A stretch of DNA of 64,000 nucleotides from Amaurobius ferox (Eukaryota > Arthropoda > Arachnida > Araneae > Amaurobiidae), in assembly GCA_951213105.1 (NCBI GenBank), contig OX578155.1, positions 32,211,984-32,275,983 of the forward strand, given 5' to 3'. The position numbers and the translations under genes were made by a program. The notes under the pieces are model-generated. The model was not told the DNA's origin. It saw only the letters and a list, made by a program, of their open reading frames with translations, and ran no database searches. Within the stretch, counting starts at the first letter, position 1. Each line of letters opens with the position of its first letter. This document shows positions 20,928-32,710 of the stretch, in pieces.

Positions 20928-21700
20928 TCTGATGTGGGCAACACATGACTTTCCTTATATAATGTAATGAATTTACTACTTTTACAGTAAAAAAATAGGT
21001 TTTTCTTATAGTAGATACTAATATTATTTCCAAGATATTGAATTTTCGACAATTAGTCGTCATTTCCATTGATTTAGCATCATTTTTATTCATTTGGCGA
21101 GATTTTCATTAATTTGGCAACATTTCAAAAAATTCGCCAAGTTGGCGACATTCCGCCAAATTCGTCGCCAAAATCTCGCCAAGCGTTATGCACTAAGAAA
21201 AAAGTTATTCTTACAGCAGATAAATGACTATTGGCGTTTAAATACAAAAGTATTATTCAAAGTATATTTTTTCATGAATGGAACAAGCTAGATCCACGAG
21301 AATGATGTCACTCAATTTATCGCATGGTATTACATATGAAAAGTGAACATGTTTCTCAATAGGAATTTTTTTTTATGCGACTTTTTCATAATTTTTTTGA
21401 AAAATGCACAATATCTCGAGAACGGTTCATGTTAGCGTTCTAAAATTTATGCCAATCGTTTTCTAATGAAAAATTACATAAGAAATGTCTATTTGCATAA
21501 CTTTATTAGCGGTTTTGATTTTTTGACGATTTTTTCAAAATTTCATTCGAAAATTTGGGGGAGCTCTGAACATTCGATTACGTATAAAAACAATAGGCTT
21601 CCAGTGTTTACGGATTGTGATTTTTGTACCAAATTTGGTTCGAATCGGTCCATTCGTTCGTCAGTTATCGTCTCCACAGACTCACTGACACACACACATA

Positions 21701-21741
<41 letters not shown>

Positions 21742-21877
21742 ACACACAGACATCACTTTAAAAATGTTTGATTCGTGATCAGGGATGCTTGAAACGTGCT
21801 CTCCCGTCGAAAACTCGAATTCGAATTTTCGACCCCGTCACAATACTTTCCTTATACATTATGTATATAAGGAAAGT
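20928..21877 (-). mobile_element. Family A element A6, full length
   Basis: Lies 10 bp after B2 with the two hairpin ends facing each other (B2 end CATCAGA, A6 end TCTGATG). Nearly identical to A5, including GCACTAAGAAAAAAGTTATT. Confidence 0.85.
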
Positions 21878-21911
21878 AAAAAGGAAATGAATGTCAATGT
21901 AGATTTATTAT

Positions 21912-22670
21912 TACTTTTCCTGCAATACATGGTATAGGGAAAGTCTTGGTATAGGGAAAGTCTTGGAATTATGCCGAAACTCGCAACTCGAGTTTTCGAC
22001 GGATCGACACGCTTCGAGACCTCTAGAACACAAAAAAACTATTTTTAGCGTGACGGCTGTGTGTGTGTCTGTCTGTCTGTGTAATGTATGTATCCACACT
22101 AACTCAAAAACTGATGGATCAAATTTCATAAATCTTGGTAGGTAAGTCATTTGGGTGAGACGTTGGTGCTGATTAATTTTTGGTACGATTCGGAAAAAAA
22201 GAACCCGCCTTTTTTTGCGAAATGGCCTGCAAAAATTGTATGTATCCACTCTAGCTGAAAAACTAATAGACCGAATTTCAGAAAACTCGGCAGGTAAATC
22301 GCTTGTGGGTCACCCTGGTGCTGATTAGATTTTGGTGCGATTCGGAAAAAATATCCTGCTTTTTTTTTGCGAAATGGCTCGAAAAAATCGTCAAAATCTA
22401 AAATAAAAACTACGATGCTTAAATATAGCCATTAAATGCTTGTTTTATACGTAATTTTTAACGAAGAAAGAATAAGACCAACCCCATTACACTAGGACTA
22501 GCCGTTCTCGAGATATTTTACTTTTTTCGTATTTTACTACGCCACCTTTGAAAATAAGTCCCGTTACCAAATGAGAACGAAAATTGAATTAAAAGTGAAT
22601 TAAATTTAATTAAAATAAAGGGAACGTGGATATAAGTCTGCAGGGAAAGTCATGTGCTGCCCACATCAGA
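21912..22670 (+). mobile_element. Family B element B3, full length
   Basis: Starts ACTTTTCCTGCAATACATGG with a small internal duplication of TATAGGGAAAGTCTTGG. TGTCTG core at 22056-22080, inverted arm AGTCTGCAGGGAAAGT, hairpin end. No coding sequence. Confidence 0.8.
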
Positions 22671-22674
22671 TTTT

Positions 22675-22870
22675 CTATACTGTTTTGAACACTGAGTACG
22701 ATAAATGAATATTGAAAACTTCGTTAGTACAGTCAAAGCTAAATAAAATCTGCTAAATAGCCGGCCTGCTTCATATCAGGTTGTTGTTATTGAGACCCAG
22801 ACCGTCCGACCTACCAGAAAGGTGTAAGTGCTTAATATCAGATTTTAATACTTCTTCCAGAATTTATCCT
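22675..22870 (+). repeat. Dispersed repeat G, copy 2, containing a SINE stub
   Basis: TTTTGAACACTGAGTACGAT and ACAGTCAAAGCTAAAT match 18777-18840. Interrupted at 22780 by a 49-bp SINE tail. Confidence 0.4.
22780..22828 (-). mobile_element. SINE F2: 49-bp severely 5'-truncated copy
   Basis: Contains only the 3' end of the SINE (ACCGTCCGACCTACCAGAAA in this orientation) and the (AAC)n tail. Flanked by 13-bp duplications TGCTTCATATCAG (22767-22779) and TGCTTAATATCAG (22829-22841), 12 of 13 identical. Confidence 0.75.
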
Positions 22871-23065
22871 TGACTGTATATTTTTATATATACCGTATCA
22901 TGGTATCGTCGGTTTCCATCACATGATTTATATCACTGATTTAAATCATGATTTAAATAACATTATTTTTTAAATCTTTGATTTAAATAATTTTTTCTTA
23001 CTATTTTTAAAACCATGAATGGGAATATTTTTTTATTGAGAAAGTCATTAACAAACTAGATTTTT
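22871..23065. other. No gene; AT-rich with GATTTAAAT repeats
   Basis: Several ATTTAAAT/GATTTAAATCATG motifs at 22935-22990 make a small palindromic cluster. Nothing else recognised. Confidence 0.4.
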
Positions 23066-23886
23066 ACATTCCCTGCAATACATTGTAATGTATGGGGAAA
23101 GTATTGGAATCATACCGAAAATCACAAATCGAGTTTTCGACGGATCTACACGTTTCGAGACTTCTCGAATACGCAAAACCATTTTTAGCGTGAGATCTGT
23201 GTGTGTGTCTGTCTGTGCAGATTTTGTATGCACTCTAACTAAAAAAACTAATTGACCGAATTTTTATAAAATTTAGTGAGTCACTTGTGGGCGAATCTGG
23301 TGCTAATTAGTTTTGGGTATGATTGGGGATAATAGAACCCGCCTTTTTTTGCGAAATGGTCCCCAAAAAATGTATCCACGCGATGTATGTATCCACTCTA
23401 ACTCAAAAACTAATGGACCGAATCTCATGAAATTTAGTAAGACACTTGTACATAACCCTAGTGCTGATTAGTTTTTGATACGATTTGGTATAAAATAACC
23501 CGCTTTGTTTACGAAATGGTCAGCAAATATTGCCAAAATAAAAAATAAAAGACTATGTATGCTCAAATGTATCAATTAAATGCTTGTTTTATACGTAATT
23601 TTTGGCAACGAGAGCAATAAGACCAATGCCATTACTCTAAGAAAAGAATATAACACACTCCATTATACTTTAGGACTAACCGTTCTCAATATATGTGAGA
23701 TTTCTTGCATTTCTGTTACGCCGAAATCGGAAAAATGTCCAATTACCAAATAAATACAAAAATTGAATTAAAAATGCAAATTTAGTGTTATTTTGTGCAA
23801 TTAAACTCAATGTAATGAATTATTGAAGAAATAAAGAGAACGTGAATATGAGTCTGAAGAGAAAGCCATGTGTTTCCCACATCAAA
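23066..23886 (+). mobile_element. Family B element B4, old copy
   Basis: Palindrome CCCTGCAATACATTG, TGTCTG core, three internal modules, degraded inverted arm (AGTCTGAAGAGAAAG) and hairpin end (ATGTG-TTTCC-CACAT-CAAA). Confidence 0.75.
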
Positions 23887-24155
23887 TACTTTATTTCATT
23901 GCTATGTAACTCTCAGTGCAATCTAAACAAAGTCATATCGAAACAGTCACATCGAAACAAAGGCATATCGATTGCTATAATTTGAAGTTCAAAGCTACGT
24001 GCGTGGAATCAAATACCAAGCTGTGCCCGTTATAATTCCATTCCACCTGTTGTCAGAGTTGATTTCCTTTATTAACAGATTGTTCTTCTTGGAAGCTATT
24101 AACGCGAGCCATGCAGGTCCACGTAAAGTTCGATTTTTGCTCGATTTAAAAAACG
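23887..24155. other. No feature recognised
   Basis: About 270 bp of non-repetitive sequence with a short ACATCGAAACA/CATATCGAAACA repetition at 23928-23970. No convincing frame. Confidence 0.4.
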
Positions 24156-24723
24156 TCTGATGTGGGTCATACATGACTTTCCTTACAGATTCATATTCAC
24201 GTTCACTTTATTTCTTCAGTAATTTATTGAGTTTATTTGCACAAAATAACACCCATAATTATTTTAAATTACACTGAATGTACACTTTTAATTTAACGGC
24301 TAGTCCTAGAGTACTTGGGGTTGGTCTTATTCTTTTCCTCGTTAAAAATTACGTATGAAATAAGTATTTATTTGATATATTTGAACGTCTTTCATTTAAA
24401 TGATTTTGACTATTTTTGAGGTGCAATTTCGCAAAAGAAAGACAGGTTCTTTAACCCCGAATCATGAAAAAATCTAATCAGCACCATGGTCACCCACAAG
24501 GGACTTACCCAACCAATTTTATGAAATTTGGTCAATTAGTTTTGCCATTAGGGAGGATACATACATTGCGCAGACAGACACACACACTCAAACGTCAAGC
24601 TAAAAATAGTTTTTTCGTGTTCTTGGAGTTCCAAAACGTGTAGATCCGCCGAAAACTCGAGTTGCGAACTGCGGTATGATTCCAATATTTTCCCTATACA
24701 TTACTATGCATCGTAGGGAAAGT
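24156..24723 (-). mobile_element. Family B element B5 (short, internally deleted)
   Basis: Minus-strand B with palindrome at 24690-24723 and hairpin at 24156. About 180 bp shorter than a full copy; its inverted arm reads CTTTCCTTACAGATTC. Joined to B6 by five A residues. Confidence 0.75.
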
Positions 24724-24728
24724 AAAAA

Positions 24729-25476
24729 TCTGATGTGGGCTGCACATGACTTTCCCTGCGGAGTTATATTCACGGTCTCTTTATTTTAATTCAATTTAAT
24801 GCATTTTTAATTCAATTTTCGTTCTCATTCGGTAACCGGACTTATTTTCAAAGGTGGCTTAGCGAAAACATGAAAAAACTAAAATATCTCGAGAACGGCT
24901 AGTCCTAGTGTAATGGGATGGATCTTATTATTTTCTTCGTTAAAAATTACGTATAAAACAAGCATTTAATGGATATATTTGAGCATACGTAGTTTTCTAT
25001 TAGATTTTGAGGATTTTTGTAGGCCATTTTGCAAAAAAAGGCAAGTTACTTTTTCCCGAATAACACCAAAATCTAATCAGCACCAGGGAATCCCACAAGC
25101 CACTTACCTACCGAATTTTGTGAAATTCGGTCCATGAGTTCTTCAGATAGAGTGAATTCAGGTTTTTGCGGGCCATTTCGCAAAAAAAGGCGGGTTCTGT
25201 TTTTACGAATCGTACCCAAAGTTAATCAGCACCAGGGTCACATCCAAGGGACTTACCGACCAAATTTTATGAAATTTAGCCATTAGTTTTTGAGTTAGAG
25301 TGGATACATACATTGAGCAAACACACACACAGACAGACACACAAACGTCAAACTAAAAATAGTTTTTTCGTGTTCTAGGAGTTCCAAAACGTGTACATCC
25401 GTCGAAAACTCGAGTTTCGATTTTCGGTATGATTCCAATACTTCCCCTACACATTACTATGTATCGTAGGGAAAGT
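24729..25476 (-). mobile_element. Family B element B6, full length, in tandem with B5
   Basis: Same orientation as B5. Junction 24717-24735 is the reverse complement of CATCAGATTTTTACTTTCC, the same junction as in the array at 60136-62510 (with one changed stem base further in). Confidence 0.8.
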
Positions 25477-26016
25477 AAAAAAAAAATCTGAAAGTTATTC
25501 TCGTGCAATGGGCTCACATAGGAAATACCAGGAAAAATGTTATCGTAAATTTTTAATCGAAAATGTAAATGCAAACATTTTATATACATGTTACTAAGTG
25601 GCAAATCTTCAAATTACTTTCATAGCATACATAGTACAATGTATAGAGCTACTTAATTTTGAAAAAAAAAAACATTTAAATGAATTTTAATAGAGTACAT
25701 AATATTGTTTTGCGTATTTCAGCTTTGTAAAGATAAATGTTTAAAAAAAAACCTTTCATCTTAATTCGTCTTACAAAACTTTCATAAATTCATGTCTTTA
25801 ACACATTTGAATACAAATACAGTCATTTATCATTAAAATGCAATTATTACAATACAAAAGAAAATATTCGGCTAATACAATGGAGCGGAAATTATTTTGC
25901 TTGAATAACATTTCGTTAAGAAACTCCAGTAAAATTCAATCAATTTATTCAATTTCTTTTTTTGACTTATTTATTTCATTTACAGGCCTTTAACACATTT
26001 GACATACCACAAGTTA
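25477..26016. other. No feature recognised
   Basis: About 540 bp of AT-rich sequence. No frame above 60 codons with recognisable content and no match to the other repeats in this window. Confidence 0.4.
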
Positions 26017-26060
26017 CTCGCTAACAGTGTTTCTTTCAGGACTTTTCGGGCGGGGGGGTG

Positions 26061-26450
26061 GGGGTGGGGGTTGTTAAGACCCAGACCGTCCGACCTACCA
26101 GAAAGGTGTTGGGTAACTGTTTGAACGGCCGGGAAGTGCCACCCAATTTAGACCGGAACCCAGTGGGGCAGGCATCCACAGGGACCGTACCCTCCTTCCC
26201 CTACCACCAACCTCTCGGAAGGACTTACGGACCCACATGTTTAACGTGATCGTACTCAGCATGAGCACGGCGGCAGTTGTGGCAGCGTGCAAATCCAGCG
26301 CGCAAACCACAGGGCTACCGCACCCGAAATGTGCCAACAGCACGCGGTGTTCCCAGGTGGTCACCCACCCAAGGACTAACCGCGCCCGATGCTGCTTGAC
26401 TTCGGTGATCTAACGAGAACCGGTGTTATCAGCACGGTAGGGCCGTTGGC
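26061..26450 (-). mobile_element. SINE F3 with full 5S-like head
   Basis: Minus strand: 5S-like head (26333-26450), tRNA-like stretch without B box, body, short tail. Flanked by TTCGGGCGGGGGGGTG (26045-26060) and TTCGGGCAGGGGGGTG (26451-26466), a 16-bp duplication with one difference, inside the hAT MITE. Confidence 0.85.
26333..26450 (-). other. 5S rRNA-derived SINE head (118 nt)
   Basis: Minus strand starts GCCAACGGCC, contains AAGTCAAGCAGCATCGGG, GTTAGTCCTTGGGTGGGTGA and CCTGGGAACACCGCG, and ends TGTTGGC. This is the whole length of 5S rRNA including the internal promoter. Joined directly to SINE sequence, so this is a promoter module and I do not call a ribosomal gene. Confidence 0.8.
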
Positions 26451-26646
26451 TTCGGGCAGGGGGGTGAAATTTTAAGGGGGGGGGAGTAATTTTCTATTTT
26501 CTCTATATAAATATGTTTAAATGCTGTTGTCACATAAGTAAGAACTAGGTTAACATAAAATGCTTCCTGTTGGGGGGGGGGGCGAATACACCTCTCCGGG
26601 AAGACACCCCCCTGGAGGTATACCTGAAAGAAACACTACTCGCTGA

Positions 26647-27233
26647 CTATTTATTAGCCAGAACTTTCAGTTTTCGCCCCGATTTCATCTGGGAACTCCA
26701 ACCGTAGACTTCAGCTCTAACCAATTATTTTTAAACTTTGCTTTGTGGTATACGAGTAATAAATTAAACTTATATATCTAAGATTGTGCATTCAAGTTTA
26801 TCTAATAAGTTTGTGAATCTAAGTTCATCTATAAAATTTCCTGGCGGCACACAAATACGTACGTTAATGCGTACATTTCCACCTATTCTGTTCAAACATC
26901 ACCAATCACTGAACATGTTTAAAATCCCCAAATTCATTTAACTTACAAATTTTTTAAAACAAAACAAAATATCTGAGCGTGCTCGCCCATATTTCATGAA
27001 GGAGTAAGTAAACAAACAGTTTGTGACTTCAACGATCGTGATATTTTAAATATTACAGCTTGCTCACTCATTAGAAAACTCAAGTTAAAATGCTATAATA
27101 TGGAAGTTATAATAAATACTAACTATATACTTCGAAAGCCAAGACCGTGATCCAAAATCCAATTACATAAACTGGGTAGGATTTTTAATGAGCTACAAAT
27201 TCTAGGTTATTGTTTATAGCTATTACTTTTTTT
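26647..27233. other. No feature recognised
   Basis: About 590 bp without a supportable frame or repeat match. Confidence 0.4.
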
Positions 27234-28176
27234 ACTTTCCTTATATACATAATGTATAAGGAAAGTATTGTGACGGGGTCGAAAATTCGAATTCGAGTTT
27301 TCGACGGGAGAGCACGTTTCAAGCATCCCTAATCACGAATCAGACATTTTGAGATGATGTCTGTGTATGTGTGTGTGTGTGAAAGAATGTGTGTGTGTGT
27401 GTGTGTGTCAGTGAGTGTGTGGAAACGATATCTCACGATCGAATGGAGCAATTTGAATGAAATTTGGTACAAAAATCACAATCCGTGAATACTGGAAGCC
27501 TATTGTTTTGAAACGTAAACGAAGGTTCAAAATTTTCCTAAATATCCGAGTGAAATTTTGAAAAAATCTTCAGAAAATCAAAACCATTAATAAAGTTAAG
27601 CACATAGACATTTCTTATGTAATTTTTCCTTAGAAAACGATTGACGTAAACTTTAGAACGCTAGCATGAACCGTTCTCGAGATATTGCACATTTTTCAAA
27701 TAAATTTATCAAAATATCCCATAAATTAAAAAAAAATATTATCTGTTGAGAAACATGTTCACTTTTCATATGTAATATCATGCGATAAATTTGGTGTCAT
27801 CATTTTCGTGGATCTAGCTTGTTCCATTCATGAGAAAAGATATTTTGAGTAATACTTTTGTATTTGAACGCCAATAGTCATTAATCTGCTATAAGAGTAA
27901 CTCATTTTTCCGTCCATAACGTTTAGCGAGATTTTTGCTACGAATTTGGCGGAATGTCGCCTACTTGGCGACTTTTTTAAATGTTGCCAAATTAACGAAA
28001 ATCTGACCAAATGGATAAAAATGACGATAAATCAATGAAAATGACGACTAATTGTCGAAAATTCAATATCTTGGAAAGAATATAAGTATCTACTATAAGC
28101 AAAACCTATTTTTCTACTGTAAAAGTAGTAAATTCATTGCATTATATAAGGAAAGTCAGGTGTAGCCCACATCAGA
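27234..28176 (+). mobile_element. Family A element A7, full length
   Basis: Palindrome, TG core broken by GAAAGAATG (27363-27410), TTGGCGA cluster (27920-28010), inverted arm and hairpin end (ATGTG stem partly lost: AGGTG-TAGCC-CACAT). Confidence 0.85.
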
Positions 28177-28631
28177 TTTTTTTTTAATACAAACTGGAGA
28201 AACGTAACATTTTCAAACTTCTTCAAATTCACAAGACGATTACTCGAAAACTATAAGAGTGTTCTTTTTTTTAAATAAATAAAATTTTAGAAACAAATTT
28301 TCCTCATACATATTTTCATCGCTTACTTTTTATATCCATCTTTTAAATTTTCGAATATATTTTGAGTGAAAGTATGAAAACGGCGAAAAAAAAAATCGTT
28401 CTGATAGATACTTTTTAGATATTTTTCCAAAAAATAGATCTATATCCAAAATTTAATTATATACACTTTTGTAGTTCTGCAAATTCTTGCTTATTGTTCA
28501 ACGTTCTATTGTTCTAGTGTAATTAGTTCTTCTAGTTTTTGAGATACAATCATTACTAACTTGAAAAACAAAAATAGAAATGTCTTTCTTCTTCCACTTG
28601 ACAAGACGATTTCTCGATAACTATATTTTCT
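28177..28631. other. No gene; degenerate internal repetition
   Basis: CACAAGACGATTACTCGAAAACTATA (28231 on; first part shown) recurs as ACAAGACGATTTCTCGATAA at 28600, and a block near 28310-28370 recurs after B7 at 29425-29500. This is probably an old unclassified repeat interrupted by B7. Confidence 0.35.
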
Positions 28632-29381
28632 ACTTTCCCTGCAATACATGGTAATGTATAGGGAAAGTATTATAATCATGTCGAAAATCGCAACTCGAGT
28701 CTTCGACAGATCTACACGTCTCAAGACCTCTAGAATACGAAAAAACCATTTTTAGCGTGACGTCTGTGTGTGTGTGCCTGTCTGTCTGTGAAGATTTTGT
28801 ATCCACTCTAACTAAAAAACTAATTGACCGAATTTCATAAAATTTTGTAAATAGGTGCTGATTTGTGGGCGAATCTGGTGCTGATTTGTTTTGGGTATGA
28901 TTCGGGATAAAAGAACCCGCCTTTTTTTGTGAAATGGCCAGCGAAAGCTTGTATCCACTCTAGCTGAAACTCTAATGGACCGAATTTCACAAAATTCGGT
29001 AGATAAGTCGCCTGTGGGTCACACTGGTTCTGATTATATTTTGGTACGATTCGGAAAAAGTAACCTGCCTTTTTTTGCAAAATGGCTGCAAGAATCGCCA
29101 AAATCTAAAATAAAAAACTATGTATGCTGAAACATATCCATTAAATTTTTGTTTTATACGTAATTTTTAACGAAGAAAAGAATAAGACCAACCCCATTAC
29201 ACTAGGACTAGCCGTTCTCGAAATATTTTAGTTTTTTCGTATTTTTTCGAATCCACCTTTGAAAATATGTCCAGTTACCAAACAAGAACAAAGATTGAAT
29301 TAAAAGGGAATTAAATTTAATTAAAATAAAGCGATCGTGGATACAAGTCTACAGGGAAAGTCATGTGCTGCCCACATCAGA
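28632..29381 (+). mobile_element. Family B element B7, full length
   Basis: Palindrome ACTTTCCCTGCAATACATGG, core TGTGCCTGTCTGTCTG (28772-28790), two internal modules, arm AGTCTACAGGGAAAGT, hairpin end CATCAGA. Confidence 0.85.
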
Positions 29382-29638
29382 TTTTTAATAATAAATATCG
29401 ATCTTAATACTAAATTCTCTAGTACATATTTTCATCATTTATTATTTATATCTATATTTTATAACTTAATATATATTTCGAGTGGAATTTAGAAAAATGA
29501 AAAAGCACTCGCAAGGGAGATACTTTTCTAAATTAAAAAAATAATACATTTCAAACTATTAAAGTATTGAAATTATTTTTATATATTCAAAATCTGGACC
29601 CTATTTTCAGCAAAACAAGAAAACTTATTTACATTCTT

Positions 29639-30348
29639 ACTTCCCCTGCAATACATGGTAATGTATAGAGAAAGTATTGGAATCATGCCGAAAATCGCAA
29701 CTCGAGTTTTCGACGGATCTACACATTTCGAGACTTCTAGAATACGAAGAAACTATTTTTAGCGTGACGTCTGTGTGTGTGTGTCTGTGTGTCTGTCTGT
29801 CTGTCTGTGCAGATTTTGTATCCACTCTAACTAAAAAACTCATTGACCAAATTTCATAAAATTTGGTAGGTAAGTCACTTGTGGGCAAATATGGTGCTGA
29901 TTAGTTTTAGGTACGATTCGGGATAAAAGAACCCGCTTATTTTTGTATAATGGCCCGCAAAAGCTTATATCCACTCTAGCTAAAAAACTTACAGACCAAA
30001 TTTTACGAAATTTGGTGAATAAGTCTTTTATGGATTACCCTGGTGCTGAGAAGATTTTGGTACGATACGAAGAAAAATAATAATCTGCCTTTTTTTGCAA
30101 AATGGTCCGCAAAAATCGTAGAAATCTAAGATAAAAAACTACGTATGTTCAATAATATCCATTAAATGCTTGTTTTATACGACGAAAAGAATGAGACTAA
30201 CCCTATTATACACTAGGACTAACCGTTCTCAAGATATTTTAATTTATTTTTATTTTCTCTACGTCACATTTGAAAATAAGTCTTTAATTAAAATAAAGAG
30301 AACGTGGACATAAGTCTGCAGGGAAAGTCATGTGCTGCCCACATCAGA
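29639..30348 (+). mobile_element. Family B element B8, first of a tandem pair
   Basis: Palindrome with one change (ACTTCCCCTGCAATAC), core TGTCTGTCTGTCTG (29782-29808), two modules, inverted arm AAGTCTGCAGGGAAAGT, hairpin end. 29382-29638 upstream is AT-rich and unassigned. Confidence 0.8.
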
Positions 30349-30353
30349 TTTTT

Positions 30354-30974
30354 ACTTTCCCTGCAATACATGGTAATGTATAGGGAAAGTATTGGAATCA
30401 TGCCGAAAATCGCAACTCGAGTTTTCGACGGATCTACACGTTTCGAGACCTCTAGAATAACTATTTTTAGCATGACGTCCGTGTGTGTGTTTGTGTGTCT
30501 GTCTGTGTGTCTGTTTGTCTGTCTGTCTGTCTGTGCAGATTTTGTGTCAACCCGAACTTAAAAACTAATGGACCGAATTTCATACAATTTGGTAGGTAAG
30601 TCACTTGTGGGCGAATCTAGTCCTCATTAGTTTTGGGTACGATTCGGGAGAAAAGAACCCGCCTTTTTTTGCCATGACCAGCAAAAATCGCCAAAATCTA
30701 AAATTAAAAACTACGTATACTCAAATATATCTATTAAATGCTTGTTTAATACGTAATTTTTATCAAAGAAAAGAATAAGACCCACTCCATTACACTAGAA
30801 CTAGTCGTTCTCGAGTTATTTCAGTTTTTTCGTATATTTTTTACGCCATCTTCGAAAATAAGTCCTGTTACCAAATGAGAACGAAAATTGAATTAAAAGT
30901 AAATTAAATTTAGTTAAAATAAAGAGAACGTTGACATAAGTCTGCAGGGAAAGTCATGTGCTGCCCACATCAGA
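30354..30974 (+). mobile_element. Family B element B9, second of the tandem pair
   Basis: Follows B8 across CATCAGATTTTTACTTTCC. Lacks one of the two internal modules and is therefore 621 bp. Core contains TGTCTGTCTGTCTGTCTG (30516 on). Confidence 0.85.
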
Positions 30975-31526
30975 TTTTTATCTATTAGGTTCTGGAATGT
31001 AAGCGTCAACAGTGTTCACATTTTTTGTAACGCACCGTTTTTCCTGCTAAGAAACCTCAACCATAGATGTTCATATAATAAAAACGTGGCAAACAACTAA
31101 TAAATATGTTCTTTTTGAGATCCGGCAACATTTGTGAACAATTTTAATGTAACAACGGGGACATCATAGACCCCCTTCAGCGAAAAGCTTGATCGCTGTT
31201 CGAACAAGCGCTTAACCTGCAATAACTTTAAGATGTTATCAAGAACAATTTTTATGGACGGAAGTGACTTCTGCATAGAGGGAAGTGACTTCTCTATAGA
31301 GGGAAGTGACTTATTTATGGAGGGACGTGACTTTATCAGGAAGGAAAGTGTCTTCTTTATGGAGAGAAGCAGACCATTTTTTCTAACGATAGAGACAAAG
31401 CTGATAGACCACATAGAGAATGGTGGCGACTACATAGATGTCCCAGCCATTAGCTAATTTTCCGTCCGTTAGTTCTGTTTTAATGTACTTCGTCTGCAAA
31501 TCCTGTGTTTATTAATATTGTGTTAA
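30975..31526. other. No confident gene; contains a 24-bp in-frame repeat
   Basis: Three to four units GGAAGTGACTTCTxxATAGA at 31259-31345 keep both a 74-codon plus frame (31233-31457) and a 105-codon minus frame (31097-31414) open. Open frames on both strands across a repeat are probably incidental. No domain seen. Confidence 0.4.
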
Positions 31527-31762
31527 TTTTTGAGGTGATGTCTGTGTGTGTGTGTGTCTGTATGTCTAAGTATGTGTGTATGTGTGTGTGTATGTATGTG
31601 TGTGTGTGTATTTGTGTGTGTATGTGTGTGTAAGTACGTGTGTGTGTATGTGCGTATGTTCAAGTGTGTGTGGTGTGTGTGTGTGTTTGTGTTAAATTGT
31701 GTATGGTGTGTGTGTGTGTGTGTGAAATTGTGTGTGTGAGTGTGTGTGTGTGTGTGTGTATC

Positions 31763-32141
31763 TTGTTTAGACCCAGACCGTCCGACCCACCAGAAAGGTT
31801 TAAGATAAATGTTTGGACGGCCGGGAAGTGCCACCCAATTTAGACCGGAACCCAGTGGGGGAGGCATCCACAGGGTCGTACCTTCCTTCCCCTACCACCA
31901 ACCTCTCGGAAGAACTTACGGACCCACATGTTTAATGTGAACGTACTCCGCATGAACACGGCGGCAGTTGTGGCAACGTGCAAATCCAGCGCGCAGACCT
32001 CCGGGCTACCGCGCCCGAAATGTACCAACAGCACGCGGTGTTCCCAGGTGGTCACCCACCCAAGTACTAACCGCGCCCGATGCTGCCTGACTTCGGTGAT
32101 CTAACGAGAACCAGTGTTTTCAGCACGGTACGGCCGTTGGC
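31763..32141 (-). mobile_element. SINE F4 with full 5S-like head
   Basis: Minus strand: complete 5S-like head (32024-32141), tRNA-like segment without B box, common body, tail GTCTAAACA. Inserted in the TG core of A8. Confidence 0.85.
32024..32141 (-). other. 5S rRNA-derived SINE head (118 nt)
   Basis: Minus strand begins GCCAACGGCCGTACCGTGCT and carries GTTAGTACTTGGGTGGGTGA, the 5S internal control region, ending TGTTGGTAC. Continuous with SINE sequence. Confidence 0.8.
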
Positions 32142-32429
32142 GTGTGTGTGTGTATATGCAAGTGTGTGTGGTGTGTGTGTGTGTATGTGTGTGAAAGTGT
32201 GTGTGTGTGTGTGAAATTTTGTATGTATGAAAGTATGTGTGTGTGTGTCAGTGAGTCTGTGGAGACGATATCATATCTCACGAACAAAACTCAATCAAAA
32301 TCACAATCCGTGAATACTGGAAGCCTACTGTTTCTAAACACAACCGAATGTTTAGAACACTGTTTTTACTGTAAAAGTAGTAACTTCATTGCATTATATA
32401 AGGAAAGTCATGTGTTGCCCACATCAGAT

Positions 32430-32688
32430 GTTTTTCTTATAATACAGATATCTAAAGGTTTTATTTTGAATAGATTCGATCTTGTTTGCATGAGCAGCAT
32501 GAAAAGGCCTCCACAACACAAACACATACTCAAGCCCAGACCTGATCAGGGCATTAAAGCAAACAATGATGGCATCCTTATTAGTAAAATTCTGAGTAAT
32601 TCTCTTAATGTAACCGAGTTTCCTATAGGATTTAGCACAAAGAATGCTGAAATTGAAACGATAATACAGAAATATAATATTCGGATAG
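32430..32688 (-). pseudogene. LINE reverse transcriptase, C-terminal fragment
   Basis: The minus strand is open for about 86 codons and reads like the region after the RT core: RKLGYIKRITQNF, then CFNALIRSGLEYVFVLWRPF, then KIESIQNKTFRYLYY, matching LVRxxLEYxxxVWxP...IExIQxxFxRYL. No start codon or active site; a decayed LINE piece trapped between the hairpin ends of A8 and A9. It differs in sequence from the LINE at 18099. Confidence 0.75.
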
Positions 32689-32710
32689 TGTAAACTTAAT
32701 ATTTAAAAAA

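Larger units (their letters stand above)
26025..26638 (+). mobile_element. hAT-type MITE (H1) with nested SINE
   Basis: Ends CAGTGTTTCTTTCAGG and CCTGAAAGAAACACTA form 16-bp inverted repeats with one terminal mismatch. 8-bp duplications CTCGCTAA (26017-26024) and CTCGCTGA (26639-26646) fit the hAT target pattern nTnnnnAn. The interior has G/C homopolymers and a SINE; no transposase. Confidence 0.7.
31527..32428 (+). mobile_element. Family A element A8, 5'-truncated and internally deleted, with SINE
   Basis: Begins at TTTTGAGGTGATGTCTG without the palindrome and has a long, impure TG core (31541-31760) split by a SINE. It then jumps from the GAATGTTTAGAAC block (about 32350) directly to TTTTACTGTAAAAGTAGT and the hairpin end. 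About 550 bp of the A body is missing. Confidence 0.75.

Noticed and set aside
32024..32141. Full-length 5S rRNA-like sequences as functional 5S genes
   Set aside because: Each is joined directly to SINE body sequence with target duplications outside the whole unit, with no array context or T-run terminator after the 5S part.
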